In this document: piece by piece, positions 1 to 8,944 of the stretch
Position numbering within the stretch: position 1 is the stretch's first letter
Layout: each line of letters opens with the position of its first letter
From: CAYUVH01 sp964448135
GTDB taxonomy: Bacteria > Verrucomicrobiota > Verrucomicrobiia > Limisphaerales > UBA8199
Assembly: GCA_964448135.1 (NCBI GenBank)
Contig: CAYUVH010000034.1
Span: forward strand, 62,001-126,000
Length of the DNA: 64,000 nucleotides
Direction of reading: 5' to 3'
The notes under the pieces: generated by a model
What the model saw: the letters and a program-made list of their open reading frames with translations, nothing else
What the model was told of the DNA's origin: nothing
Databases searched by the model: none
Translations under genes and position numbers: made by a program

Positions 1-705
1 TCGCAGCTTGGATCTTATCTCCATGAGGATGTCGCAATAATGCCAGGCCGCCGCGGCGTCGGCTTCCTGATGATGATCCGGACGCAACACCAGATCACCC
101 GTCGCCAGTAGCACCTCCCGGACATTCTGATTCTGCCGGACCTTTGCCCACATGGCTTCGACAATAATTCGATAATGCTCGCCCGGGGTCCGGGGCTTGT
201 ATTCCATCTGCTTTCCTTCAAACGTCACCCAGGTGATCCCCATGGCCTTCATGTTATTCTCGCCCGCCGTGCCGGCGCGCTTGGCGTCAAAAGCCGTCAT
301 CGCCGCGACTTCGTCCCGCGTGTGCTCCCATTTCAAACCGGGATATTTCGCGCGCGGATCATCCGGCCCTTCCGGATACTTCATCATTTGCCAGAACCCC
401 TCGACGCTCGCGTAGCGTTTGCCGCGATAAGTAAAAGGCGTGGCCGCAAAATTGGACAGCAACCCCAACTCATTCCGCTTCGAAACGATCACCTCGCCCG
501 GCCCGGCTTCCTGCGGCAAAATCTCCCAGCCCGGAGCGCCCGCCTTCGGCACCGGCGCCCACCAGTTCGTTGGATAATGATACGTCGCTGCATTCTTTTG
601 CCGAATCGCGGGACGTGAAGAATGGCAACCCGACACACACAGTGAGCAGGCCGCCAGCGAGAGCAGCATTGCCAGGCCGCGATACAGACCGTTTTTGCGG
701 GTCAT
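1..705 (-). CDS. NADAR-family (YbiA-like) putative lipoprotein, 3' end cut by window
   Basis: Reading the minus strand from an ATG at 705 gives 235 codons without a stop to the window edge, so the C-terminus is missing. The first 27 residues are a lipoprotein-type signal: MTRKNG, a hydrophobic stretch, then two possible lipobox cysteines (LAAC, Cys20; VSGC, Cys27). The mature part has the NADAR pattern: LSNF near residue 85, a SVEGFWQMMK segment, a Lys-rich middle, and AMWAKVRQN followed by LLATGD. NADAR proteins are N-glycosidases that act on ADP-ribosylated guanine or on riboflavin intermediates, and they are normally cytoplasmic. An exported member is unusual and its substrate is unknown. 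It is divergent from hisA. Family assignment is fairly secure; function in the periplasm is inference. Confidence 0.8.
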   Translation of the reverse strand, partial: MTRKNGLYRGLAMLLSLAACSLCVSGCHSSRPAIRQKNAATYHYPTNWWAPVPKAGAPGWEILPQEAGPGEVIVSKRNELGLLSNFAATPFTYRGKRYASVEGFWQMMKYPEGPDDPRAKYPGLKWEHTRDEVAAMTAFDAKRAGTAGENNMKAMGITWVTFEGKQMEYKPRTPGEHYRIIVEAMWAKVRQNQNVREVLLATGDLVLRPDHHQEADAAAAWHYCDILMEIRSKLR

Positions 706-975
706 CCCGCACGATTCGCAGATTCATTTGAACCTGACAAGCCAGTTCGCGGGGAGGCGCAGGGTTGACGCATACCCGGGTCGCGGAAGCCCATTTCAAT
801 CGGACCGCGGCTGTGGCGAAGCCCAGCCGCAGCGCTCGCAAATGCGATTCCCACCTCCAGATCAATTCAAACGCGCTTAACAAATCGTTCCCACCACGGC
901 TGAACAAACCAGGCCCCTGCCTTCACCCCAAAGTTTGAACTTTGATCTTCGCCCTCCGGTCCATAATCATGAGGC

Positions 976-1761
976 ATGTTCCGACCGTGCATAGATCTGC
1001 ATGATGGCCGGGTAAAACAGATCGTCGGTGGCACGCTCGGGGCGGAGCCGGGGGAGCTGCGGACGAATTTTGTTTCCGACCGGCCCGCCGCCTGGTTCGC
1101 CGGATTATATCGGCGCGACCAACTCCAAGGCGGCCACGTCATCATGCTCGGCCCCGGCAACGACGCCGAGGCCCGCGCCGCTCTCCAAGCCTGGCCCGGC
1201 GGACTCCAAATCGGCGGCGGCATCAACGCCGACAACGCCTCCGCTTGGCTCGAAGCGGGCGCCTCGCACGTCATCGTCACCTCCTGGGTGTTCTACCAGG
1301 GCCGCCTCGACTACGATCGCCTCTCCAAATTGGTTTCCACCATCGGCCGCGAACGCCTCGTCCTCGATCTGAGTTGCCGCGTCCGGGATGGCGAATATTT
1401 CGTCGTCACCGACCGCTGGAAAAACTTCACCGACCTCAAGGTCACACCCGCCACGCTCCAGGAACTTTCCGCGCATTGCGCGGAGTTTTTGGTTCACGCC
1501 GTGGATGTGGAAGGGCTCTGCCGCGGCATTGACCGCGAACTGGTCTCCCGGCTCGCCGCCGGCTCTCCCCTGCCCGCCACCTACGCCGGCGGCGCCCGGT
1601 CGTTGGAGGATCTGGCCGCCGTCACGGACCTCAGCGCCGGACGCGTGCATCTGACCATCGGCTCGGCCCTCGACATCTTCGGCGGCACCGGCGTGCGCTA
1701 CGAGGAGGCCGTGGCGTTCAATCGCAGTCAGGCCCCCACTGCCTCCCGAAAGGCGCCATGA
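976..1761 (+). CDS. hisA: HisA, phosphoribosylformimino-AICAR ribotide isomerase, HIS6 (eukaryote-like) type
   Basis: A 261-residue TIM-barrel isomerase for the fourth step of histidine synthesis (ProFAR to PRFAR). The N-terminal MFRPCIDLHDGRVKQIVGG, the LQIGGGIN phosphate-binding loop, the catalytic-type LDLSCR strand and the second half-barrel loop TYAGGARSLEDL are all visible. These match the HIS6 subfamily found in eukaryotes and some bacteria rather than the usual bacterial HisA. No other his gene is nearby, so it is an orphan locus. The stop overlaps the start of the following DUF2062 gene by four bases (ATGA), which suggests translational coupling. Confidence is high for the family and for the start. 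Confidence 0.88.
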   Translation: MFRPCIDLHDGRVKQIVGGTLGAEPGELRTNFVSDRPAAWFAGLYRRDQLQGGHVIMLGPGNDAEARAALQAWPGGLQIGGGINADNASAWLEAGASHVIVTSWVFYQGRLDYDRLSKLVSTIGRERLVLDLSCRVRDGEYFVVTDRWKNFTDLKVTPATLQELSAHCAEFLVHAVDVEGLCRGIDRELVSRLAAGSPLPATYAGGARSLEDLAAVTDLSAGRVHLTIGSALDIFGGTGVRYEEAVAFNRSQAPTASRKAP

Positions 1762-2288
1762 AATTCAACCCGCGGCGCTGGATTCACGAGCACTCGCTGA
1801 AGCTCCTGGCGATTCGCGACACACCGGAAGCCATCGCGGGCGGCGTTGCCATCGGGGTCTTTTTTGCGTTCGCGCCGATCTTTGGCTTGAAAACGGTGCT
1901 CACCATTTTCTTCGCCTGGGTTACCCGCTCGAACATCATCGCCGCCGTGCTGGCCGTCACGGCGCACGATCTCATCCTGCCGCTCATGCCGGTGATTTAT
2001 TACTGGGAGTATGGCATCGGCTACACCTTGTTGAATCACGCCTGGCCGCCCGTGAAGCTCAGGATGCATGGCGCCTGGCAATCCTGGCACTCCGGGATTC
2101 ATTTCCTGCTCACCGTGGGCAAACCCTTGTTGATCGGCGGCGTTTTATTTTCCGCGCCTCTCGCCGGCATCTCCTACTTCCTGACCAAGACGTTGATGGT
2201 GCGCCATCACCGCCGCAAAGCGGAGGCCGCCGCCGCGGAAGCAGCCAAGCCCGCCGTGCCCCCCGCCGAAGGCTCGAACCCGAGCTAA
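1758..2288 (+). CDS. DUF2062 membrane protein
   Basis: A 176-residue protein with the DUF2062 signature: an N-terminal amphipathic segment, then PEAIAGGVAIGVFFAFAPIFG and further hydrophobic segments at about residues 55-80 and 115-145. The tail is Ala/Lys-rich and soluble. DUF2062 proteins are small inner-membrane proteins of unknown function, often near glycosyltransferase or lipid genes. It overlaps hisA by four bases, so the two are probably co-translated. No function can be assigned from sequence. Confidence 0.78.
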   Translation: MKFNPRRWIHEHSLKLLAIRDTPEAIAGGVAIGVFFAFAPIFGLKTVLTIFFAWVTRSNIIAAVLAVTAHDLILPLMPVIYYWEYGIGYTLLNHAWPPVKLRMHGAWQSWHSGIHFLLTVGKPLLIGGVLFSAPLAGISYFLTKTLMVRHHRRKAEAAAAEAAKPAVPPAEGSNPS

Positions 2289-2386
2289 AAGTCTTTCCGC
2301 TGATCACGCGCTGGGATTTGCAAAAATCTCGCTGAGACGCGCCTTGACTCCCCTTCCCCCGCTTCTAAAAATGCGGGAACTTATCT

Positions 2387-3715
2387 ATGCGTACCCAAAC
2401 CCTTCTCCTCGCTCTCCTGCTCCAAACCGCGCTGGCCTCCGCCCAGGCGCCTTCCCCGGATTCCCGTTTCCCCCAATTTCACCCCACGCCCGCGCCCAAG
2501 CCTGCCAAACTGCTGCTGAAGCAGGATGATCGCCTCGCCATCTGCGGCGATTCCATCACCGAGCAGAAGATGTATTCCCGCATCATGGAGGATTACCTCA
2601 CGATGTGCGTGCCGGAATTGAACATCACCGTCCGGCAATACGGCTGGGGCGGCGAACGCGCCCCCGGCTTCCTGGCCCGCATGACCAATGACTGCATCCG
2701 TTTCAAGCCGACCATCGCCACCACCTGCTACGGCATGAACGATCACGAATACCGCACTTACGAGGACCGCATCGGCAATACCTACCGCACCAACTCGGAC
2801 GCCATCGTGAAAGCCTTCAAGGCCAACGGCGCGCGCGTGATCCAGGGCTCGCCCGGTTGCGTCGGCAAAGTTCCCGGTTGGAGCAAGCACACCAATGATA
2901 CCCTCACCGACCTGAACCTGAATCTCTGCCAACTCCGCAATATCGGCATCGAGATCGCGAAGCAAGAGAATGTCGGGTTTGCTGATGTGTTCTGGCCCAT
3001 GCTCATCGCTGGCGCCAACGCCAAAGCCCGTTACGGCACCAACTACGCCATCGCCGGCGGCGACGGCGTGCACCCAAGCTGGGCCGGCCACACCGTGATG
3101 GCCTATGCGTTTCTGAAGTCGCTGGGTTTGAACGGCGAAATCGGCACCTACACCGTTGATTTCAAAAAGAATGCGATGAAAACCTCCGCCGGCCACGAGG
3201 TCGTGGCAACCCGGCCCGGAGAATTCGAAATCCGCAGCTCGAAGTATCCCTTCTGCGTTTGCGTGCCCGAAGCCTCGGCCAACTACCCGGTCTGCGACAA
3301 GGACGACCCCACGAAGGACAACAGCATCCGCTCGGCAATCACGCTGATTCCCTTCGATGAAGATTTGAACCGCCTCATGCTCGTCGTGCGAAACGGCAGA
3401 GCCACCAAATACCAGGTGACCTGGGGAGACAAGACGCAGACTTTCTCAGCCGAAGAACTCCGCAAGGGCATCAACCTGGCCGAAGCGTTTCCGCAAAATC
3501 CCTTCAGCGCCGCCTTTGCAAAGGTGGATGCGGCCGTGGCCGCCAAGCAGGCCTACGAAACCAAACAGATCAAGCAGTCCTTCCGCAGCCCCGAAGCCAA
3601 AAAGGACATGGAAGCCGTGGCCACCAGCACCGAAGCCGAACGCGCGCCCCTGGCGGCAGCCATCAAAACCGCGTTCGTCCCGGTGACGCACACGATCAAA
3701 ATCGTCGCTGAATAA
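2387..3715 (+). CDS. secreted SGNH/GDSL-family hydrolase
   Basis: 442 residues with a clear signal peptide (MRTQTLLLALLLQTALASAQA, cleavage near residue 21). The SGNH blocks are present: block I GDSIT with the nucleophile Ser near residue 56, block II GWGGERA, block III YGMND, and block V DGVHPSWAGH with the catalytic Asp and His. This supports an exported esterase, most likely a carbohydrate esterase or deacetylase acting on polysaccharide side groups, though the substrate is inference. The C-terminal 180 residues add a beta-rich region and a charged helical tail. The ATG at 2387 is chosen because it opens the signal peptide. Confidence 0.87.
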   Translation: MRTQTLLLALLLQTALASAQAPSPDSRFPQFHPTPAPKPAKLLLKQDDRLAICGDSITEQKMYSRIMEDYLTMCVPELNITVRQYGWGGERAPGFLARMTNDCIRFKPTIATTCYGMNDHEYRTYEDRIGNTYRTNSDAIVKAFKANGARVIQGSPGCVGKVPGWSKHTNDTLTDLNLNLCQLRNIGIEIAKQENVGFADVFWPMLIAGANAKARYGTNYAIAGGDGVHPSWAGHTVMAYAFLKSLGLNGEIGTYTVDFKKNAMKTSAGHEVVATRPGEFEIRSSKYPFCVCVPEASANYPVCDKDDPTKDNSIRSAITLIPFDEDLNRLMLVVRNGRATKYQVTWGDKTQTFSAEELRKGINLAEAFPQNPFSAAFAKVDAAVAAKQAYETKQIKQSFRSPEAKKDMEAVATSTEAERAPLAAAIKTAFVPVTHTIKIVAE

Positions 3716-3730
3716 CCTGCGGGCGTCTAA

Positions 3731-5092
3731 TTATCGCCGCCCGTCCGGAGAAATCCGCAGGTAGCGGTGCAGCAGAATCTCGAAGTGGTTGACGTTGTTC
3801 AACGGCCCGGCGCTGATACTGTCCCCAAGAATTAGTTGGGGCATTCCCGGATTGTCGCCCGCGACCCAATTGGTGAAGTGCAGGCGGCAATCCGTAATAA
3901 TCTGTTCCTCCACCCAGCGGTTCGTGAGCGCCGCGGCCAGCTTTTCCTCGCCGATCAGTTGCGCCGCATATTTTCGGGCCTCTTCAACGGGCGGCGGAAT
4001 TTCGGGGGCAAACGCCCATTCGGAAAACTTTTCATGCGCCTCCGGCGCGGCGTGCCAGACTGCCAGCCCCAGCCGCGCGTATTCACACGAACCCGGTATG
4101 ACGTGGCCTTTGGTCCCCAAAAAGGGATTACAGCTCGTCGAAAGCGGCATGGGCAGGCAAACAATGCCGAGGCGCGTCCCAAATTCCTGCTGAGTCTCAC
4201 GCAGGATGGGCTCCAGCGCGCGGCAGTGCGGGCAGGTGTAATCAAAGAGGGACACGACGATATTCGACGCATCGCGCGATCCGATCATCGGCAGCTCATC
4301 CAGCTTGAGCAAAAACGAGTTGCTATACAGTGATAAAACCCGGGGCGCCACCAGACGCGGAGAAGGCAAACCGGCCGCCGGGATCGTGGCGGCCAGGGCA
4401 GCCGCCCGGGCAAGGTAATCGGTATTGGTGGTGGAACCAGCGACAGCATTGGTGACCGTCGCAGGCGGCCGCAGTTCCTTGACGACGTTGCGTTCCTTTT
4501 GCTTCAACAACTGTCCTCCAGCCAGCACCCCGACACCCAAAAGGCCGAGCAGGATCAATTGAACCAGCCCGCCACGCGGAACGCCGCGTTTTCCCGAGCC
4601 TTCCGCCCACATCGGCGTGCCGGGATCGGTCGCGTGGCGAATGTTGCTCAGGCAAATTATGGCCGCCACGATCGCGCAACTATGCGCCGTCAGGCAGAAT
4701 TTGCAGAACGCGTGCAGCACCAACGCCTGCAGCCCTATGAACCATAGCCCGGCGCCGGCAATGACAACGGACAAGATGATGATCGCCGCCCAGGAACCTC
4801 TTTCGTCGTCCGGCGCCGTGCGTTTCCTGAGCAAAACCAACGAAGTCAGCAAAGCCGCATAAGCCAGGACGGCGAATGCACTAACCGGCAAATCCAGCCA
4901 GTACGCCCAGCGGCTCCCTAAGACTTTACTGCAGCCGGATTCCGGGCCGCAGCCTGCGACGGGACCATGGTGAATGGCAACCCACGCCAGGTAAACAGCC
5001 GCCACCAGCGCGACAACGAGCAGAGCTTGAGCGATGGTCGCCCAGCGATAATTCCGAGCAGGCCCGCTGGACGGCGACGCGTCCGATTCCAT
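3731..5092 (-). CDS. VKOR-DsbA fusion (vitamin K epoxide reductase domain plus thioredoxin-like disulfide oxidase)
   Basis: 453 residues. Residues 15-150 form a four-helix VKOR domain with the loop cysteines Cys48 and Cys54 (CGPESGC) and the active CxxC at Cys130-Cys133 (CKFC). After a further membrane segment near 175-195, a thioredoxin-fold domain carries CPHC at Cys287-Cys290. VKOR-family enzymes reoxidise DsbA-type proteins using quinone, so the fusion should form disulfides outside the cytoplasm in one polypeptide, a bacterial alternative to DsbB/DsbA. Its start touches the stop of the upstream HEAT-like gene (TAATG), which implies an operon. Family call is secure; client proteins are unknown. 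Confidence 0.9.
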   Translation of the reverse strand: MESDASPSSGPARNYRWATIAQALLVVALVAAVYLAWVAIHHGPVAGCGPESGCSKVLGSRWAYWLDLPVSAFAVLAYAALLTSLVLLRKRTAPDDERGSWAAIIILSVVIAGAGLWFIGLQALVLHAFCKFCLTAHSCAIVAAIICLSNIRHATDPGTPMWAEGSGKRGVPRGGLVQLILLGLLGVGVLAGGQLLKQKERNVVKELRPPATVTNAVAGSTTNTDYLARAAALAATIPAAGLPSPRLVAPRVLSLYSNSFLLKLDELPMIGSRDASNIVVSLFDYTCPHCRALEPILRETQQEFGTRLGIVCLPMPLSTSCNPFLGTKGHVIPGSCEYARLGLAVWHAAPEAHEKFSEWAFAPEIPPPVEEARKYAAQLIGEEKLAAALTNRWVEEQIITDCRLHFTNWVAGDNPGMPQLILGDSISAGPLNNVNHFEILLHRYLRISPDGRR

Positions 5093-5748
5093 TACTGGGG
5101 CGGGTTGCCGGATTGAGGCGCCGGAGCGCCATCGGCTGATCCGGGCTGGGACTGACCCTGCGAGGCTGGAGCATTTCCTCCAGCCGCAGCGGCGGCACGC
5201 CTTCCCTTACGATTCAATATTGGCGTATTGCGAGGCGCCGAATTGGTGCGCTTCGGAAGGCTGTTGGTCCAGGTATCATCTACTCCATTGGAAAAATCCG
5301 GTAGCTTCAAGTAATCTATCGCATCTAAAAGCGCTGCTTTTTCACGCGGATCCTGAAGCATCGTGACCGCCTGTTCCAGCGCTGGAATGGCGTTGGTATC
5401 ATTGATTTGCACCAGTGCTTCAATCGCCGCTTTCCGTACTTCGGGCTCCTTATGAGTCACTTCCGTCACGAGGAAGGCGGTGTTTTCCGGAGTGACTTCG
5501 GACGCTTGGGCCTCGCGGATTCGATCCATCGCCTTTTGGCGCTCCGCTTCCCTTAACTGCTGGTTCAAGGCGGCATTGTTGCCGGATTCCGCAGGAGGGG
5601 GGGCGCTCACCGTCGCCTGAGTTTGCACAGCATCCGGAGTCGGTTGGGATTGCTCAATGGGCTTCGGATGGGGGTTCTTCAGAAACGCCCAGACCGCAAC
5701 GGCGGCAAACCCTGCGGCCAGGCAAATTATGACTCCTTTTGATCTCAT
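5092..5748 (-). CDS. membrane-anchored HEAT-repeat-like protein
   Basis: 218 residues. An N-terminal single membrane anchor (residues 5-23, VIICLAAGFAAVAVWAFL) is followed by a Pro/Gln-rich linker. A short helical region at about 65-155 contains HEAT-like repeats (EPEVRKAAIEALVQINDTN, then DPREKAALLDAIDYL). The C-terminus is low complexity, rich in Ala, Gly, Pro and Gln. It lies directly upstream of the VKOR-DsbA gene in the same transcript and may be an accessory or scaffold for it; that is inference from position only. No enzymatic motif is visible. Confidence 0.72.
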   Translation of the reverse strand: MRSKGVIICLAAGFAAVAVWAFLKNPHPKPIEQSQPTPDAVQTQATVSAPPPAESGNNAALNQQLREAERQKAMDRIREAQASEVTPENTAFLVTEVTHKEPEVRKAAIEALVQINDTNAIPALEQAVTMLQDPREKAALLDAIDYLKLPDFSNGVDDTWTNSLPKRTNSAPRNTPILNRKGRRAAAAAGGNAPASQGQSQPGSADGAPAPQSGNPPQ

Positions 5749-5770
5749 GGGGGCTGATTGTGGGCTGGGT

Positions 5771-5822
5771 AAAAAGAGCGCAACCCGCGGACTGCCTTTC
5801 GGCGATGTCCACGGGTTGCGCG
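5771..5822 (-). terminator. rho-independent terminator after the secreted protein gene
   Basis: A 14-base stem (5778-5791 with 5808-5821, 13 Watson-Crick pairs plus one G-U on the minus-strand RNA) is followed on the minus strand by CTCTTTTT. It sits just after the stop of the gene at 5839-7236 and before the next minus-strand gene, which is where a terminator is expected. Confidence 0.8.
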
Positions 5823-5838
5823 TGAGTCTTACTTAATT

Positions 5839-7236
5839 TTAGTTCTCAGGGATGAGGAACGGTCCAAGCGCCGGAGTAACCGGAACGAACACGTCGCCAT
5901 CTTCCTGCGTCGAAACCTGCGTCTGCGAATCCGGCCAGTACTGCTGGATCGGTCCGAAGAAGTAGTTGTAGTTACGAGCGGGCTTGTAGTCTTCGTCAAA
6001 GCCGGCATGGATGCTCAGATCCACTTCGGTGTTGATCGGCGACTCGAAGTAGTCTTCCCAAGGATCCTGGGCGCTATTCCAACCTGGGGCGTACCAGAGG
6101 TCGGACCAATCAGGGTTCATGCCGGTGCAGCACTGCGCGATGGGCAGAGCCTTCTCCGCAATGCTCACGGTACCGTTGAGGTAACCGCAGAACAGCGCGA
6201 TGAATCCGTAGCCATTGCAAGGATAGCTGGCGCTACCGATGAAGTCGGCGTACAGGTCGGTCTTATTGATGAATTTGAGCGACCAGGTGTAGGTCACGAT
6301 ACCGTTCAGCGTGAAGCGAGCGATATACGGATTGTTACGGCCAATGCCGGACTTGATGGACGGGATGTAGGGCAGGAAGTCCGGAACCAGACCGTCGGTA
6401 ACGACGCTCGAGGAGTCACGGCTCAGACCTGCGTAACCAGTGTAGAGCGAGGAATTCTCGTTCAGGTACGGGTTGTTCTGGGTGTTGTCGAACGACAGCG
6501 CCATGTAGTAGCGATCTTTACCAGTGCCAGTCAGGCTCGAGCCCGCGGAGCAGCAGGGGGGACCACCGGAATCACCAGGCTTGACGCTGAACGTCGCGTC
6601 GGAGATGAAGCTGTTCAAGTAGAAGCAGTCATAGCACTCCTGGATCTGGATCGCGAAGAAGAACGTCACGTCATCGCACTGACTCTCACTGTTGGACGGG
6701 TCATGCGCATAGATCTGACCCCAAGGCTGATGATGACCAACCGGCGGCTGGAGGAAGCGGTCCGAGGACTCGTCAGGATTCAGCTTCATGTGACGGCCGT
6801 TCGGAAGGGCAGCAAACGTGCCAACGCCAAAATCAGCCGTGGTGGGGCCGCTGACGTTGCTGAAGTAGCTGCTGACCGTGTTGAATTCGGAATCAGCCAT
6901 GTCATCAGTGATTTCAAAGAAACCACCGAGCTCGCCTTGGACGAGGACCAGCTGGGCCTTCGAGCTGTAGTGCTTGGGATTTCCCCAGTAGACAGCGCCG
7001 ATGTAGCTCAGGATGTTAGCCGTGTTGAGCTTCGAGCTCGATGTTTTGTAGTACTTCGGCCCGTAGACATCATCAGCCCAAGTGCCGGAATTCGCCGAGC
7101 TCTTGCTGTTGCTCACGCTGGACTGGTATTGGCCAGTCAAAGCAAAGGTGATCACACCCTGCTTGATGTTCTGCGCGAACGCCGGCGTTCCAACGCAGGC
7201 AGCGAGCGCGACTGCAGTTATCAGTATTCGTTTCAT
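5839..7236 (-). CDS. unrecognised secreted protein
   Basis: The reading frame can be extended upstream, but the ATG at 7236 opens a clean signal peptide (MKRILITAVALAACVGTPAFAQ), so I place the start there, giving 465 residues. The mature protein is rich in Ser, Thr, Tyr, Asn and aromatic residues, with scattered cysteines (for example CYDCF and PPCCSAG) that could form disulfides. It ends with a Pro-rich beta-like tail. I recognise no domain. The start of the mature protein (VITFALTGQYQSS) resembles the opening of verrucomicrobial secreted proteins of unknown role. It has its own terminator downstream. A dedicated structural or surface role is possible but unproven. Confidence 0.75.
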   Translation of the reverse strand: MKRILITAVALAACVGTPAFAQNIKQGVITFALTGQYQSSVSNSKSSANSGTWADDVYGPKYYKTSSSKLNTANILSYIGAVYWGNPKHYSSKAQLVLVQGELGGFFEITDDMADSEFNTVSSYFSNVSGPTTADFGVGTFAALPNGRHMKLNPDESSDRFLQPPVGHHQPWGQIYAHDPSNSESQCDDVTFFFAIQIQECYDCFYLNSFISDATFSVKPGDSGGPPCCSAGSSLTGTGKDRYYMALSFDNTQNNPYLNENSSLYTGYAGLSRDSSSVVTDGLVPDFLPYIPSIKSGIGRNNPYIARFTLNGIVTYTWSLKFINKTDLYADFIGSASYPCNGYGFIALFCGYLNGTVSIAEKALPIAQCCTGMNPDWSDLWYAPGWNSAQDPWEDYFESPINTEVDLSIHAGFDEDYKPARNYNYFFGPIQQYWPDSQTQVSTQEDGDVFVPVTPALGPFLIPEN

Positions 7237-7723
7237 AGTTCTCTCAGTTTTTGTGTTCTCAGTTCTAATTGTGTTCCAACCGACGTCCACCCGGTCAAAG
7301 GTGGCATTGCTTGGGCCGAGTCTTACACAGCCCCGCAACCAGCGTCAACCCCTTTTATCTCTTTTTTTTGTTTTTCAGAGCTTATTCCCGACGCTGATTT
7401 GGTTAACGGCCCAACCCTTGCCGAGGGCTGTGCTGTTTTGTTTTAGCCGTGACGCCGCAACACGTCAACCATTTCTGCCGCTTTATTGCGGAAAGCTTCG
7501 CCGACGAACCTCGACTTACCAAGGCCCACTCGACGATGGCGGACTAAATCTTCGCGTTTGTTTTATAGCACAAACACAATGACGTCAATATCGAATTCCA
7601 CCTTTTTTACAAGGGAAACCCGATATCCGCACCAGCTCAACCCAACGACCGAGGAAATCAAAGCAAGCAGTATGCCAGATGCACCCGGCTTGGTGAAACA
7701 ACGCTTTTGAGCCCTAAATCAAG
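7237..7723. other. intergenic region, 487 bases, no gene supported
   Basis: The stretch between two minus-strand genes should hold the promoter of the secreted protein gene ending at 5839. It has a pyrimidine-rich run near 7350-7376. Short frames on the plus strand (for example 7486-7710) have no recognisable domain, weak start context and unremarkable composition, so I do not call them. Confidence 0.5.
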
Positions 7724-8722
7724 CTATTGTGGGGGTGTTACCCCCGGAACGACCGGCTGTGTTTCCGCCCCGGAACCGGGCTTTTTGCGCGGCGGAGGAG
7801 TATTCCGCACACCCCGCGCCAGATCCATTTCCATCGTGCGAAGATAGCGCATTGCATTCGTTCGGTCCTGCGGAAGCGGCGCCGTGGCGATGACTTGTCT
7901 CACGGCCGTGATGCCTTCGTTAGTCTTTCCGCTGCGGAAAAGCCAGATTCCCCGGGCCACCACGACCTGCGGGCTATTGGTTGGTGCCAGTCGTTCAGCC
8001 TGAGTTAAAGCCTCGTTGGCCAGGTCGAAATCCCGGGTTTTGAGCCCCGGCGCAGTGGAAATTCGGAACGCCATATCGCAAAGCAACGGCACGTTGTTGG
8101 TGCGTGAATCCAGCAGTTGCCGGCCGGCTCCCTTGGTCCGCGAATCTCCACGATTCGCCAGGGACAGATATTGAGCCATGTGATCAAAGGCCAGTCCGGA
8201 CTTCTGGTCCTTGTCGATGTCGTAGCCCGCCGACGTGATGCGCGCCAAGGCTGGCGCCAGCGCACGAAAAGGTTCCCCGTGCCACAAAAGATTTCCGTTG
8301 GTCCCAACGATGAAAACCGCCGGCACCTGGCTGCGCTTGAAGGAAGTCATGTACGAGCTGGCGGTCTTGCGTTCATTATCCGCCGCCACCGCGTACTGCA
8401 TGTTGGTTCCTTCACCGTGGAGCACAAAATCCTTCACCGTGTCCTGAGACTCGTCGCTGATGCCGACAAAAACCACCCCTTTGTCCTTGTACTGCTTTTG
8501 GAGCGCGTTGAGGTTGGTGAAGCTGGCGATGCTGGCCGGGCTCCACGTGGCCCAGATTTCAATGACATAAGTGTTGGTGCCAGGCTTGATCTGGACCGGA
8601 CCACCTTTGACCCATTCCTTTACATCAAAAGCCGGCGCGGGGTCGCCGATTACCAGCGCCATGGCGACCCGGGGCAGCAAGGTGACAGCCAGAATGCCCG
8701 CCCAAAACATGCGTTTCTTCAT
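7724..8722 (-). CDS. secreted thioredoxin-fold (TlpA-like) protein without CxxC, with C-terminal helical region
   Basis: The ATG at 8722 is preferred because it opens a signal peptide (MKKRMFWAGILAVTLLPRVAMA); the longer frame adds an unrelated leader. The mature N-terminal half is a TlpA/AhpC-type redoxin: GDPAPAFDVKEWVKGGP, then a central strand IEIWATWSPAS where the usual WCxxC is WSPAS, so both redox cysteines are serine. A cis-Pro-like SQVPAVFIVG follows. The C-terminal 150 residues are helical and TPR-like (LTQAERLAPTNSP), ending in a Pro-rich tail. It is probably not a disulfide enzyme. A paralogue lies at 10326-11339 on the other side of the SUMF1-like gene. Confidence 0.8.
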   Translation of the reverse strand: MKKRMFWAGILAVTLLPRVAMALVIGDPAPAFDVKEWVKGGPVQIKPGTNTYVIEIWATWSPASIASFTNLNALQKQYKDKGVVFVGISDESQDTVKDFVLHGEGTNMQYAVAADNERKTASSYMTSFKRSQVPAVFIVGTNGNLLWHGEPFRALAPALARITSAGYDIDKDQKSGLAFDHMAQYLSLANRGDSRTKGAGRQLLDSRTNNVPLLCDMAFRISTAPGLKTRDFDLANEALTQAERLAPTNSPQVVVARGIWLFRSGKTNEGITAVRQVIATAPLPQDRTNAMRYLRTMEMDLARGVRNTPPPRKKPGSGAETQPVVPGVTPPQ

Positions 8723-8944
8723 TATGGCACGCAGCCTGCGGAAGACAGCGCACCGGCGCAAGCCTGTAATGCCGGCCCGGCCGGCCAAGGAAATTCCCGG
8801 TGCGGAAGTGGGGCAATCACAAAACGAAAACTTGCCCTTCAGGGGCGAACATGATAGTAAACTCACGAGTCAGTCCGAAAATCGCTCGGTCAGGCCGCAA
8901 CAACCAGTCACCTAAGTAGAAAGCAGTCACGCGGATTAGCAGTT

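Noticed and set aside
7486..7710. Small plus-strand ORF in the 7237-7723 gap.
   Set aside because: No domain, no Shine-Dalgarno sequence and no neighbour on that strand.
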